Below, piece after piece: positions 26,216-35,126 of a DNA stretch of 64,000 nucleotides; position 1 is the first letter of the stretch; each line of letters opens with the position of its first letter. The stretch spans positions 1-64,000 of the forward strand of contig RQYR01000017.1 of assembly GCA_003859965.1 (NCBI GenBank), read 5' to 3'. Below the pieces are notes generated by a model. It did no database searches, was not told the DNA's origin, and was given only the letters and a program-made list of their open reading frames with translations. The translations under genes were made by a program, and so were the position numbers. This DNA is from Comamonadaceae bacterium OH2545_COT-014 (GTDB taxonomy: Bacteria > Pseudomonadota > Gammaproteobacteria > Burkholderiales > Burkholderiaceae_C).

Positions 26216-26283
26216 GAGGCGGCGCCTTGCCTCCCATCCCAAGCCGCTGGCCGCCCACCCACGCCGAGATCGTGAACAGGCGC
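26216..26283 (+). repeat. Second dispersed repeat family, copy 1
   Basis: GGCGGCGCCTTGC, then CATCCCAAGCCGCTGG, GCCGAGATCGTGAACAGG. It aligns with 49793-49861 and 61631-61712, which share GCGCC(T/G)TGC, (A)TCCCAA(A/G)CCGCT or TTCCAATCGCT, and GATCTTGAACAGGTTC. It ends at the 3' end of the hydrolase gene. Confidence 0.6.
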
Positions 26284-27102
26284 TCAGGCCGCCAGAAAGC
26301 GCGTGAGGGCGTGCAGCACTTCGTCGGGCGCCTCGGTCATGAGCGAGTGACCGGCGTTGACCTGCACCTGCTGCACTGGCACGCCAGGCGCGGCGTGGGC
26401 GGCCAGGGCGCGGGCGGCCTTCGGCGGGGTCATCTGGTCGTGCCGGCCAATCAGCAGCAGCGTGGGGCACTGCACGGCGCGCATGGCCTGCTCGCCGCCG
26501 GCATAGCTGTCGCAGGCCTTGAAGCCGGTGTGGAACACGTTGGCCTGGCGGTTGCTGGCCAGCACGCGGCGCATGAGCGCGCGCGAGGCGCCGGGCAGCC
26601 ACGTGCCGCCCGCGCCGCCGCTGGCGTGCGGCGGGCACAGGGTGCTGTGCGAAAACACGTTGACCATGTGGATGGCCTTCTCGGGCGCGCTGACCGAGGC
26701 TTCGAGCAGCGCGGGCGAGACTTTCATGGGAAAGGCCGTGCCTACCAGCGCCAGGTGGCTGACGCGCGCGGGCGCGTTGGCGGCGGCTTGCAGCGCGATC
26801 AGGCTGCCGAAGCTGTGGCCCACCAGCGCCGCGCGTTCGATGCCTTGCGCATCCAGCAGCGCCAGCACGGTGGCGGCGGCTTCTTCCACGCTGGCCGGCG
26901 GCGCGCCGGCGCTGCGCATGTGGCCGGGCAGGTCAATCGCCAGCACGTTGTAGCCGTGGTGCGCCAGGTGGCGGCTTTGCAGGGCCCAGACGCTGTGGTC
27001 GTTGAGCACGCCGTGGATGAATACCACCGTGGGCTGGGCCGGGTTGAAGGGTTTGCCGCCGGTGTAGGCGTAAAGGGGGTGGCCGTTGACTGGGATGTGC
27101 AT
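26284..27102 (-). CDS. Alpha/beta hydrolase
   Basis: A 272-residue alpha/beta-hydrolase-fold enzyme with an intact triad: nucleophile Ser97 in LVGHSFGS, acid Asp223 in GRHDQMTPP, and His253 in NAGHSLMTEAP. The oxyanion region is VVFIHGVLNDHSVW (27-40). Resembles the esterase/haloperoxidase-type group; the substrate is unknown. It starts 5 bp after the metY stop on the same strand, so it is co-transcribed with metY. The region downstream is filled with repeats. Confidence 0.9.
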   Translation of the reverse strand: MHIPVNGHPLYAYTGGKPFNPAQPTVVFIHGVLNDHSVWALQSRHLAHHGYNVLAIDLPGHMRSAGAPPASVEEAAATVLALLDAQGIERAALVGHSFGSLIALQAAANAPARVSHLALVGTAFPMKVSPALLEASVSAPEKAIHMVNVFSHSTLCPPHASGGAGGTWLPGASRALMRRVLASNRQANVFHTGFKACDSYAGGEQAMRAVQCPTLLLIGRHDQMTPPKAARALAAHAAPGVPVQQVQVNAGHSLMTEAPDEVLHALTRFLAA

Positions 27103-27107
27103 GGCGG

Positions 27108-28418
27108 TCAGGCTCCTGCTTTTTCGGCGGCTTTCAGCGCGCGCTTGAGGTCGTCGATGAGGTCGGCGGCGTCTTCCAGGCCGATGGACAGGCGGATGGT
27201 GCCGGGGCCGATGCCGGCGCGGGCCAGGGCCTGGTCGTCCATGCGGAAGTGCGTGGTGCTGGCCGGGTGGATGACGAGAGAGCGGCAGTCGCCTACGTTG
27301 GCCAGGTGGCTGAAGAGCTTGAGCGATTCGATGAAGGCCTTGCCTTGCGCGCGGCTGCCCTTGAGGTCGAAGCTGAACACGCTGCCCGCGCCGCGTGCGC
27401 CGTGCCTGAGCAGGCGCTGGGCCACCGCGTGGCTGGGGTGCGATTCGAGCAGGGGGTGGCCGACGCGTGCGACGAAGGGGTGTTCGGCCAGAAAGCGCAC
27501 CACCTGTTCGGTGTTGGCGATGTGGCGCTGCATGCGCAGAGGCAGGGTTTCGATGCCTTGCAGGATGAGCCAGGCGCTGTGCGGCGACAGGCAGGCGCCA
27601 AAGTCGCGCAGGCCCTCGCGGCGGGCGCGCAGCAGGAAGGCGCCGGCGCTGCTTTCCTCGCTGAAGACCATGCCGTGAAAGCCGTCGTAGGGCTCGGTCA
27701 GGGTGGCGAACTTGCCGCTGGCCTCCCAGTCGAAGCCGCCGCCATCGACCAGCACGCCGCCGATGACGGTGCCGTGGCCGCTGAGGAACTTGGTGGCGGA
27801 GTGGTAGACGAGATCGGCCCCCAGCGCCAGCGGCTGCATGAGGTAGGGCGTGGTGAGGGTGGAGTCGACCAGCAGGGGCAGGCCGGCGTCGTGCGCGATT
27901 TGCGCCACGGCGGGGATGTCGAGCACGTCCAGCCCGGGGTTGCCCACGGTTTCGCCAAAGAGCAGGCGGGTTTCAGGGCGGATGGCGGCGCGCCAGCCGT
28001 CCAGGTCGCCTGGTTGGACGAAGGTGGTTTCGATGCCGAAGCGGCGCAGCGTGTAGTGCAGCAGGTTCTGGCTGCCGCCGTACAGCGCCGTGCTGGCGAC
28101 GATGTGGCCGCCCGCGCCCATGAGCGTGCAGATGGCCAGGTGCAGCGCGGCCTGCCCGCTGGCGGTGGCGATGGCGCCCGCGCCGCCTTCGAGCGCGGCC
28201 ACGCGCTGCTCCAGCACGGCGCAGGTGGGGTTGCTGATGCGGCTGTAGACGTGGCCGGCGCGTTCCATGTTGAACAGCGCGGCGGCGAGGTCGCTGGCGT
28301 CGAACGCGAACGAGGTGCTCAGGTGAATGGGCACGGCGCGCGCGCCGGTGGCGGGGTCGGGCTGCGCGCCCGCGTGGATGCTGAGCGTGTCGAAGCCGGG
28401 GTCGGAATAGCCGGGCAT
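27108..28418 (-). CDS. metY: O-acetylhomoserine sulfhydrylase (Cys/Met metabolism PLP enzyme)
   Basis: A 436-residue PLP enzyme that makes homocysteine from O-acetylhomoserine and sulfide (direct sulfhydrylation). Features: GFDTLSIHAGAQPDPATGARAVPI (core SIHAGAQPDPATG), YSRISNPTCAVLEQRVAALEGG, ATASGQAALHLA, VDSTLTTPYL, and PLP-lysine Lys210 in YHSATKFLSGHG. The length matches MetY (about 430) rather than MetB/MetC (about 390). ATG 28418 has GAGGAG 11 nt upstream. No metX is nearby. Divergent from the CBS-domain gene across 186 bp that I find otherwise featureless. Confidence 0.93.
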   Translation of the reverse strand: MPGYSDPGFDTLSIHAGAQPDPATGARAVPIHLSTSFAFDASDLAAALFNMERAGHVYSRISNPTCAVLEQRVAALEGGAGAIATASGQAALHLAICTLMGAGGHIVASTALYGGSQNLLHYTLRRFGIETTFVQPGDLDGWRAAIRPETRLLFGETVGNPGLDVLDIPAVAQIAHDAGLPLLVDSTLTTPYLMQPLALGADLVYHSATKFLSGHGTVIGGVLVDGGGFDWEASGKFATLTEPYDGFHGMVFSEESSAGAFLLRARREGLRDFGACLSPHSAWLILQGIETLPLRMQRHIANTEQVVRFLAEHPFVARVGHPLLESHPSHAVAQRLLRHGARGAGSVFSFDLKGSRAQGKAFIESLKLFSHLANVGDCRSLVIHPASTTHFRMDDQALARAGIGPGTIRLSIGLEDAADLIDDLKRALKAAEKAGA

Positions 28419-28604
28419 GGGGTGCAAGTCTCCTCGGTGAAATACGCGGTGAACCACGCCGGTGGCGGCGCGCGGCGGTGCCGGGTTTGCCGCAAGGCGG
28501 GTGCGGGCGATTGTGGGCTATATTCATCCGCACCCGTCGCCGCCCCGTGGCAAATGGGGCGGCGGCGCGGGCACGATGCAAGGCAACCACGAGGAGTTAG
28601 GAGC

Positions 28605-29075
28605 ATGAAAGTCAGCGACATCCTGCGCCTGAAGGGCAAGGTTCTGTACACCATCACCCCCGAGGACAGCCTGGCCCAGGCGGCCCAGCTCATGGCCGAG
28701 AAGGACATCGGCTCGCTGGTGGTGATGTCGCACGATCGCGTGGTGGGCATCCTCACCTTCCGCGAGGTGATTCAGGCGGCGGTGAAAAACGGCGGCTCGC
28801 TGGAAGGCGTGTCGGTTTACCGCGCCATGGACCCCGGCCCGCTCATCTGCACGCTGGAAACCGAGATGGACGAGGTGCGCCGCATGATGCTGGAGCGCCA
28901 CGCACGCTACCTGCCGGTCATCGACAACCGCGAGCTCAAGGGCGTCATCAGCTTCTACGACGTGGCCAAGGCCGTGGTGGACAGCCAGAACTTTGAAAAC
29001 CGCATGCTCAAGGCCTACATTCGTGACTGGCCCGAAGAGGATGATGCCGCCGCCGCGGCCGCCGCACGGTCATGA
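28605..29075 (+). CDS. Tandem CBS-domain protein
   Basis: A 156-residue cytoplasmic protein made of two CBS domains (about 1-62 and 68-130), which usually bind adenosyl ligands such as AMP, ATP or SAM. Conserved positions include MKVSDILRLKG, LAQAAQLMAEKDIGSLVV, VGILTFREV, and RHARYLPVIDNRELKGVISFYDV (core YLPVIDNRELKGVIS). It ends in an acidic/Ala-rich tail (EEDDAAAAAAA). GAGGAG/AGGAG precedes the ATG. No effector domain is attached; the target is unknown. Confidence 0.92.
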   Translation: MKVSDILRLKGKVLYTITPEDSLAQAAQLMAEKDIGSLVVMSHDRVVGILTFREVIQAAVKNGGSLEGVSVYRAMDPGPLICTLETEMDEVRRMMLERHARYLPVIDNRELKGVISFYDVAKAVVDSQNFENRMLKAYIRDWPEEDDAAAAAAARS

Positions 29076-29107
29076 CAGGCGGCTGCCCGGGTTTGCCATT
29101 CGGGTTT

Positions 29108-29166
29108 GCTATTGTTTGTATAGCTTTTCAGGCCGCCGCTGCGGCCTGAAATGCCAAAAAGGCTTG
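29108..29166 (+). repeat. Palindromic element copy between the CBS gene and aroC
   Basis: Box GCTATTGTTTGTATAGC, hairpin TTCAGGCCGC-CGCT-GCGGCCTGAA (10-bp stem, 29127-29150), then ATGCCAAAAAGGCTTG. A near-complete forward copy. It ends 19 bp before the aroC start and just before its ribosome site, so it lies within the aroC leader. Confidence 0.75.
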
Positions 29167-29184
29167 TAAAAAAGAGGAGGAACC

Positions 29185-30288
29185 ATGAGCGGCAGCACCT
29201 TGGGCGCCCTGTTTGCCGTGACCAATTTCGGCGAATCGCACGGCCCGGCCATCGGCTGCGTGATCGACGGCTGCCCGCCCGGCATGGCTTTGAGCGAGGC
29301 CGACATCCAGCCCGAGCTGGACCGCCGCCGCCCGGGCACCAGCAAGTTCGTCACCCAGCGGCAGGAGGCCGACCAGGTGCAAATCCTCTCCGGCGTGTAC
29401 CAGGGCCGCACCACCGGCACGCCCATCTGTCTGCTGATCGCCAACACCGACCAGCGCAGCAAGGACTATGGCGACATCGCCCAGACCTTCCGCCCCGGCC
29501 ATGCCGACTACGCCTACTGGCGCAAGTACGGCCTGCGCGATCCGCGCGGCGGCGGGCGCTCCTCGGCGCGGCTGACCGCGCCCACCGTGGCCGCCGGCGC
29601 GGTGGCGCGCAAATGGCTGCGCGAGCACTGCGGCACCACCTTCCAGGGTTGCATGACGCAGCTGGGCGAGCTGCCCATCGCCTTCGAGGGCTGGGAGCAC
29701 GTGGCGCGCAACCCCTTCTTCGCCCCGGTGGCCGACGTCTCGGCACTGGAGGACTACATGAACGCGCTGCGCAAAAGCGGCGACAGCTGCGGCGCGCGCC
29801 TGCGCGTGGTGGCGCGCGGCGTGCCCGCCGGCCTGGGCGAGCCGCTGTACGACCGGCTGGACGCCGACATCGCCCACGCCATGATGGGCCTGAACGCGGT
29901 CAAGGGCGTGGAAATCGGCGACGGTTTCGCCAGCGTGGCGCGCAAAGGCAGCCAGCACGGCGACGCGCTGCGGCCCGACGGCGCAGGCGGCGTGCGCTTT
30001 GACAGCAACCATGACGGCGGCGTGCTCGGCGGCATCAGCACCGGACAGGACATTGAGGTGAGCGTGGCCATCAAGCCCACCAGCTCCATCCTGGTGCCGC
30101 GCCCGTCCGTCAACACGGCGGGCGAGGCGGTGGAGGTGATCACCAAGGGCCGACACGACCCCTGCGTGGGCATACGCGCCACGCCCATCCTGGAAGCGCT
30201 GCTGGCCCTGGTGCTGATGGACCACGCCCTGCGCCAGCGCGCGCGCATGGGCAGCCTGCAAGCGTGCGCACCCGCGGCGGCGGCATGA
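29185..30288 (+). CDS. aroC: Chorismate synthase
   Basis: Last step of the shikimate pathway: EPSP to chorismate with reduced FMN. 367 residues, normal length. Signatures: [19 protein letters not shown] (core [11 protein letters not shown]), [48 protein letters not shown] (core [14 protein letters not shown]), and the C-terminal [16 protein letters not shown] lies 5-6 nt before the ATG. No other aro gene is nearby. Confidence 0.97.
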   Translation: MSGSTLGALFAVTNFGESHGPAIGCVIDGCPPGMALSEADIQPELDRRRPGTSKFVTQRQEADQVQILSGVYQGRTTGTPICLLIANTDQRSKDYGDIAQTFRPGHADYAYWRKYGLRDPRGGGRSSARLTAPTVAAGAVARKWLREHCGTTFQGCMTQLGELPIAFEGWEHVARNPFFAPVADVSALEDYMNALRKSGDSCGARLRVVARGVPAGLGEPLYDRLDADIAHAMMGLNAVKGVEIGDGFASVARKGSQHGDALRPDGAGGVRFDSNHDGGVLGGISTGQDIEVSVAIKPTSSILVPRPSVNTAGEAVEVITKGRHDPCVGIRATPILEALLALVLMDHALRQRARMGSLQACAPAAAA

Positions 30289-30465
30289 GCCTTCACAAAA
30301 GGCGCCGTTGCCGCCCCGGGGCTGGCCCGGCCGCCGGCTTTTGCCTGGGCTGCCGCGAGATGCGCCCCGGCATGCAGGCCGCTGCTGGCCCGGCGCGGGC
30401 AACGCTGGCCAGCACGCTTGGCGCCGCCCCCCACCGTTTGAACAGCCCCCTGAACGGAGACCGCC

Positions 30466-31836
30466 ATGACCGGACTGCGCCCCTCATCTCCGCCTGCGGC
30501 CGCGCCAGTGCCAGCGCCAGAGTGGATGGAGGCAACGCAGTTTCGCCGCATCATGCGCAGCCAGTCACGCACGCAAGGGCTGGCCCTGGTGGTGGCCTGC
30601 CTGCTGTGGCTGCTGATGGCCGAGCACGTGCCCGGCCACTGGCTGGCGGCCTGGATGGCCATGGTGGTCAGCACGGCCATCATCCGCTGGCAGCTGGGGC
30701 GGCAGTTTGAACGGCAAGTCAAGCCGCAAGGCATTGCGGCGCAACTGCACTTTCAGCGCCAGCACCGCTGGATATGGGTGGTCTATGGCCTGACCTGGGG
30801 GCTGTCGCCGCTGCTTTTTTGCGGCCGCATTGAAGCCAATGCCGAGCTGACCGCGTGGCTGCTGATGGCCTGCGTGGCCGGGGTGGCGGTGTTCTGGATG
30901 GCCGTGCATCCTGGCACGGCGCGGCTGTTCCTGGTGTCTTTGTTCCTGGGCGCGACGTTCAGCGCCGCCATGACCTCGTGGCCTTACGGCGGCCGCAGCG
31001 CCTGGCATGCCGTGCACCCCTGGCTGCCGGGCCTTGTGCTGCTGCACGGCCTGGCCATGCTGGCGCTGGCGGCGCGCCTGGCCAGGCGCTACCGGCATCG
31101 CATTGAGCGCTACTGGCGCAGCCAGCGCCTCATCGAGACACTGCAACAGCAGACACATGCCGTGACCGAGAAGCTGGACGAGCAGCAACACCTGCTGCTC
31201 AGCGCCGTGCACGATTTGCGCCAGCCCTTGCATGCATTGGGCATCTACGCCGACTGGCTGAATGCGGAACCGGAAATGGCCGCCGAGCTGGCGCCCCGGA
31301 TCCGCCGCGCCACGCATGCCGTCAACGCCATGTTCGACGAGCTGTTCGACCTCTCCCGCCTGGATGCCGGGCAGCTTCAGGTGCAGCGCGAGCGGCTGGA
31401 TGTGAACGCCTTGCTGACGGCGTTGCAAGCGCAGTTCGAGCCGCTGGCGGCCCGCAAGGGGCTGGCGCTGCGCGTGCGCCAGCCGGCCGGGGTGGTGCAG
31501 GCTGAATCCGACCGGGTGATGCTGCAGCGCATTCTGGGCAACCTGCTTTCCAACGCCATCCGCTACACCCCGCAAGGCGGCGTGCTGCTGGCCGTGCGCC
31601 GCCGGGCGGGCCTGCTGGTTTTTGAAGTGTGGGACACCGGCGCGGGCATTGCCGCCAGCGAAATGGAGCACATCTTCCAGGCTTTCTACCGCGTGCGCGA
31701 CGCCAGCGCGGGCGAAGGCGCTGGCCTGGGCCTGGCCATCGTCAGGCGCCTGGCGGACGCCCTGGGCGCCAGCGTCACCGTGCGTTCAAGCCCGGGGCGC
31801 GGCACCGTGTTCCGCCTGAGCTTGCCGCTTGCCTGA
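30466..31836 (+). CDS. Membrane sensor histidine kinase without a partner regulator
   Basis: A 456-residue kinase. About six membrane segments lie in residues 35-205 (LALVVACLLWLLMA, WLAAWMAMVVSTAI, WVVYGLTWGLSPLLF, WLLMACVAGVAVFWM, LFLVSLFLGATFSAA, GLVLLHGLAMLALAA). A short coiled linker leads to the H-box SAVHDLRQPLHALGIY with phospho-acceptor His249, N-box GNLLSNAIRYTPQGG, G1 WDTGAGI, F-box IFQAFYR, and G2 GAGLGLAIVRRL. No receiver domain and no response-regulator gene lies adjacent. The HDLRQPLHAL H-box is typical of the orphan/hybrid RpfC-like kinases of this group. Signal unknown. Confidence 0.92.
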   Translation: MTGLRPSSPPAAAPVPAPEWMEATQFRRIMRSQSRTQGLALVVACLLWLLMAEHVPGHWLAAWMAMVVSTAIIRWQLGRQFERQVKPQGIAAQLHFQRQHRWIWVVYGLTWGLSPLLFCGRIEANAELTAWLLMACVAGVAVFWMAVHPGTARLFLVSLFLGATFSAAMTSWPYGGRSAWHAVHPWLPGLVLLHGLAMLALAARLARRYRHRIERYWRSQRLIETLQQQTHAVTEKLDEQQHLLLSAVHDLRQPLHALGIYADWLNAEPEMAAELAPRIRRATHAVNAMFDELFDLSRLDAGQLQVQRERLDVNALLTALQAQFEPLAARKGLALRVRQPAGVVQAESDRVMLQRILGNLLSNAIRYTPQGGVLLAVRRRAGLLVFEVWDTGAGIAASEMEHIFQAFYRVRDASAGEGAGLGLAIVRRLADALGASVTVRSSPGRGTVFRLSLPLA

Positions 31837-31929
31837 GAGACGCCGCGCACTCACGCTCGTCAACACGCCCAACCGTGAAGGCATTGGGACAGGGAGCATG
31901 GCTGACCACGCCATCATGTTCTGGTATTT

Positions 31930-31986
31930 GCTATTGAAAATATAGCTTCTCAGGCCGTACATACGGCCTGCAAGGCCGTTTTGGCC
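31930..31986 (+). repeat. Palindromic element copy after the histidine kinase
   Basis: Box GCTATTGAAAATATAGC, hairpin CAGGCCGTA-CA-TACGGCCTG (9-bp stem), then CAAGGCCGTTTTGGCC, itself a small inverted repeat (GGCC...GGCC). A complete forward copy. The 300-bp gap 31837-32136 between the kinase and the dehydrogenase holds this repeat and otherwise nothing I can name. Confidence 0.75.
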
Positions 31987-32136
31987 TTTGCCTGGTCGCC
32001 CAAGGCGCATGGCCGGGGCATGGCGCACCCTCTATCATCCGGCGCACGCGCCCTGGCGGGCAATGCACGGCCCGTGGTTTGTGGCGGGCCGGCGGCGGCC
32101 GGGGCCAGACTTCCATCAACGCAAGGAGAACACCGC

Positions 32137-32910
32137 ATGTCCCTCAAAGGAAAAACCGCCCTCGTGACCGGCTCCACCAGCGGCATTGGCCTGGGCATTG
32201 CCCAGGCGCTGGCCCGGCAGGGCGCGAACATCGTGCTCAACGGCTTTGGCGACGCCGAGGCGGCCAAGGCCCAGGTGGCCGCGCTGGGCGTGGCCGTGCA
32301 GTACCACGGCGCCGACATGAGCAAGCCCGCCGAGATCGAGGCCATGATGCGTTTTGCCGCCGAGCAGTTTGGCGGCGTGGACGTGCTGGTGAACAACGCC
32401 GGCATCCAGCACGTGGCCAATGTGGAAGATTTCCCCCTGGAAAAGTGGGACGCGATCATTGCCATCAACCTCAGCTCGGCCTTTCACACCACGCGCCTGG
32501 CGCTGCCGCACATGCGCAAGCAGGATTGGGGCCGCATCATCAACATCGCCTCGGTGCATGGCCTGGTGGCCTCGGCGGGCAAATCGGCCTACGTGGCGGC
32601 CAAGCACGGCATCGTGGGGCTGACCAAGACGGTGGCGCTGGAAACCGCCACCACCGGCGTAACCTGCAACGCCATTTGCCCCGGCTGGGTGCTGACGCCG
32701 CTGGTGCAAAAGCAGATCGACGACCGCGCCGCGCGCGAAGGCATCAGCGTGGAAGCGGCCACCAAGGATCTGCTGGGCGAAAAAGAGCCCTCGCTGCAAT
32801 TCACCACGCCCGAGCAGCTGGGCGAGATGGCAGTGTTTTTCTGCTCCGACGCCGCGCGCAACATCCGTGGCCAGGCCTGGGCCAACGACGGCGGCTGGAC
32901 GGCGCAGTAA
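32137..32910 (+). CDS. D-3-hydroxybutyrate dehydrogenase (SDR)
   Basis: A 257-residue NAD-dependent SDR that interconverts 3-hydroxybutyrate and acetoacetate, in the breakdown of polyhydroxybutyrate. TGSTSGIGLGIA at 11-22, NNAG at 87-90, Ser139, Tyr152 and Lys156 (SAYVAAKHG) are intact. The family-specific C-terminal part CPGWVLTPLVQKQID...KEPSLQFTTPEQLGEMAVF (core KEPSLQFTTPEQLG) is typical of bacterial BdhA. AAGGAG lies 9 nt before ATG 32137. Followed 19 bp later by a methyltransferase. Confidence 0.93.
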   Translation: MSLKGKTALVTGSTSGIGLGIAQALARQGANIVLNGFGDAEAAKAQVAALGVAVQYHGADMSKPAEIEAMMRFAAEQFGGVDVLVNNAGIQHVANVEDFPLEKWDAIIAINLSSAFHTTRLALPHMRKQDWGRIINIASVHGLVASAGKSAYVAAKHGIVGLTKTVALETATTGVTCNAICPGWVLTPLVQKQIDDRAAREGISVEAATKDLLGEKEPSLQFTTPEQLGEMAVFFCSDAARNIRGQAWANDGGWTAQ

Positions 32911-32929
32911 GTGTCACGAAGCAAGCGCC

Positions 32930-33541
32930 ATGACGGCCCAAACCCGCAATCCGTTCGATGCCCGCGCCCGCGACTGGGACACGCGCCCCATTTCCCGGCA
33001 GCTGGCCGACGTGCCGCCGCGCCTGCTGGCCCGCCTGCCGCTGACAGGCGGCGAGCATGTGCTGGACTTTGGCGCGGGCACCGGTCTGCTGGCGGCGGCC
33101 ATCGCGCCCCATGCGGCCAGCGTCACGGCGCTGGACACCTCGGCCGGCATGCTGCAGGTGCTGCGCGAAAAAGGGCTGCCCAACGTGCAGACCTTGCAGC
33201 AAGACATTCACGACGGCTTGCCCCGGCGTTATGACGCCATCGTCAGCTGCATGGCGCTGCACCATGTGGCCGACCTGCCCGCGCTGCTGCGCGCCTTTGC
33301 CCACGCCTTGGCGCCGGGCGGGCGCGTGGCGCTGGTGGATTTGTACGCCGAGGACGGCAGCTTTCACGGCGACAACGCCGCCAAGGGCGTGCACCACCTG
33401 GGTTTCGAGCCCGCCCGCTTGCAGCGCCAGGCTGAAGACGCGGGGCTGGCGGACGTGGGCTTCGAGGAAATCGCCCGCATCCAGCGCGAAAGCCGCGCCT
33501 ACCCGCTGTTTCTGATGACCGGGCGCCGCGCGGAGCCGTGA
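32930..33541 (+). CDS. SAM-dependent class I methyltransferase
   Basis: A 203-residue methyltransferase. The SAM-binding motif VLDFGAGTGLLAAAIA lies at about 41-56, the acidic strand end at ALDTSAGML, motif II at YDAIVSCMALHHV, and motif III at LAPGGRVALVDLY. The pattern fits small-molecule or ubiquinone-type methyltransferases (Methyltransf_11/25); the substrate is unknown. It is 19 bp after the 3-hydroxybutyrate dehydrogenase gene, so probably co-transcribed. Convergent with trhP, whose end is 32 bp away. Confidence 0.88.
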   Translation: MTAQTRNPFDARARDWDTRPISRQLADVPPRLLARLPLTGGEHVLDFGAGTGLLAAAIAPHAASVTALDTSAGMLQVLREKGLPNVQTLQQDIHDGLPRRYDAIVSCMALHHVADLPALLRAFAHALAPGGRVALVDLYAEDGSFHGDNAAKGVHHLGFEPARLQRQAEDAGLADVGFEEIARIQRESRAYPLFLMTGRRAEP

Positions 33542-33573
33542 AGCAGGCGGGAGGCGGAAGCCGATCCCTGGCG

Positions 33574-35001
33574 TCAGGCCGGCAGCGGCGCGGCGTCAGC
33601 GCCCTCGGGCGTGAACAGCCGGGCGATGAGCGCGCCTTCGGCCGGCCCCTGCAGCTCAATCCACACCCGCATGGGGTTGCCGGCGGCCACCTGCACGGGC
33701 TGGCCGTCGGCGTCTTTCATGGTTTTCAGATGCACGGTGCGGTTGCCGCCGGGGTGCACGATTTCCAGCCAGTCACCCACGGCGAAGCGGTTCTTGGTTT
33801 CCACCTCGGCCCAGCCGTCCTGAACGGCCTTGACCTCGCCCACGAACTGGCTGCGCGTGGCCACCGAGTGGCCGGTTTCGTAGTTCTGGTAGCTCTGCGC
33901 CGGGCGGCGCTCCAGAAAGCCGCTGGTGTAGCCGCGGTTGGCCAGGCCTTCCAGCTCGGTGATGAGCCGGGGGTCGAAGGGGCGGCCGGCCACGGCGTCA
34001 TCAATGGCGCGGCGGTACACCTGCGCGGTGCGGGCCACGTAATACAGGCTCTTGGTGCGGCCTTCGATCTTGAGCGAATCCACGCCAATGGCCACCAGCT
34101 TTTCCACCAGCTCCACCGCGCGCAGGTCCTTGCTGTTCATGATGTAGGTGCCGTGCTCGTCCTCCATGATGGGCATGAGCTGGCCGGGGCGGCCTTCTTC
34201 CTCGATCAGGTACACCTTGTCGGCGGCCGGGTGGCGCTGGCCGCTGCCGCAGGCGGAAAGGCCCTGCGCTTCGGCGCGCTCGGCACGTTCGGCCTCGTCG
34301 GCGAAGCTGAAGCCGGCCAGACTGGCGTCGGCGCGGGCCAGCGCCTCGCCGGTGTTGGGGTCCACGTCCGCGTCCAGCGTCTTGTAGTTCCAGCGGCAGG
34401 CGTTGGTGCAGGTGCCTTGGTTGGGGTCGCGCCGGTTGAAGTAGCCGCTGAGCAGGCAGCGCCCGCTGTAGGCGATGCACAGCGCGCCGTGCACGAACAC
34501 TTCCAGCTCCATGTCCGGGCATTCGTCGCGGATCTGCGCCACCTCGGCCAGGCTGAGTTCGCGCGAGAGGATGACGCGCTCCACCCCCGCGCGCTGCCAG
34601 AACTTCACCGCCGCCCAGTTGGTGCTGTTGGCCTGCACGCTCAGGTGAATGGGCACGTGCGGCCACAGCCCTTTTTCCATTTGCTCGCGCACCAGCATGA
34701 TCAGGCCCGCGTCGGCCATGATGAGGGCGTCGGGGCGCAGTTCCACCACCGGCTGCAAGTCGCGCAGGTAGGTGCGCACCTTGTCGTTGTGGGCGATCAG
34801 GTTGCTGGTTACGAAGAACTTCTTGCCGCGCGCGTGCGCCTCGGCAATGCCTTGGGCCAGCTGCTCCAGGCGAAATTCGTTGTTGCGCGCGCGCAAGGAA
34901 TAGCGCGGCTGGCCTGCGTATACCGCGTCGGCGCCGAAGTCGTAGGCGGCGCGCATCTTGTCCAGGCTGCCCGCGGGCAGCAGCAGTTCGGGAGATTTCA
35001 T
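33574..35001 (-). CDS. trhP: tRNA 5-hydroxyuridine modification protein TrhP (YegQ), peptidase U32 family
   Basis: A 475-residue U32-family protein. E. coli YegQ/TrhP is needed for prephenate-dependent 5-hydroxylation of U34 in tRNA and has no shown peptidase role. N-terminus MKSPELLLPAGSLDKMRAAYDFGADAVYAG (core LLPAGSLDKMRAAYDFGAD) is typical. Cys175, Cys182, Cys198 and Cys202 form the Fe-S-like cluster segment (ALCIAYSGRCLLSG...TCTNACRWNY). SLKIEGRTKSLYYVA is the conserved C-terminal motif. Compared with E. coli (453 residues) there is an insert of about 20 residues (SFADEAERAERAEAQGLS). No trhO or partner is nearby. Confidence 0.9.
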   Translation of the reverse strand: MKSPELLLPAGSLDKMRAAYDFGADAVYAGQPRYSLRARNNEFRLEQLAQGIAEAHARGKKFFVTSNLIAHNDKVRTYLRDLQPVVELRPDALIMADAGLIMLVREQMEKGLWPHVPIHLSVQANSTNWAAVKFWQRAGVERVILSRELSLAEVAQIRDECPDMELEVFVHGALCIAYSGRCLLSGYFNRRDPNQGTCTNACRWNYKTLDADVDPNTGEALARADASLAGFSFADEAERAERAEAQGLSACGSGQRHPAADKVYLIEEEGRPGQLMPIMEDEHGTYIMNSKDLRAVELVEKLVAIGVDSLKIEGRTKSLYYVARTAQVYRRAIDDAVAGRPFDPRLITELEGLANRGYTSGFLERRPAQSYQNYETGHSVATRSQFVGEVKAVQDGWAEVETKNRFAVGDWLEIVHPGGNRTVHLKTMKDADGQPVQVAAGNPMRVWIELQGPAEGALIARLFTPEGADAAPLPA

Positions 35002-35126
35002 GGGGTGCTATTGTCGGCTGTGCGGGCCGGGCGTGCTGGGGCAGGGCGGTTTTGCCGCTGGCCCGGCTGGCAATGGGGCCGTTCACCGCCTGCCGGGCAC
35101 GGGTGGTGTCGTCAATAATGCCGCCC

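Larger units (their letters stand above)
25554..26283. other. Repeat-rich gene-free region
   Basis: A 730-bp stretch with no credible gene between the TonB receptor and the hydrolase. It contains two REP-like palindromes (25646-25680, 26106-26143), a nested hairpin (25924-25957), a 10-bp-stem hairpin (25980-26005), and a copy of a second dispersed repeat (26216-26283). The part between 25800 and 26060 looks like a long conserved intergenic repeat unit rather than a decayed gene. Confidence 0.75.

Noticed and set aside
25554-26283. CRISPR array or insertion-sequence remnant
   Set aside because: Only two REP-like copies at 460 bp spacing, no regular spacers, no transposase fragment in any frame.
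25875-27678. Long plus-strand frames reaching from the repeat block into the hydrolase/metY region
   Set aside because: They run antisense to two complete enzymes and through hairpin repeats, with no domain pattern.
33538-35118. A 526-residue plus-strand frame opposite trhP
   Set aside because: No recognisable domain, and composition is that of an antisense shadow; trhP has all its conserved cysteines.
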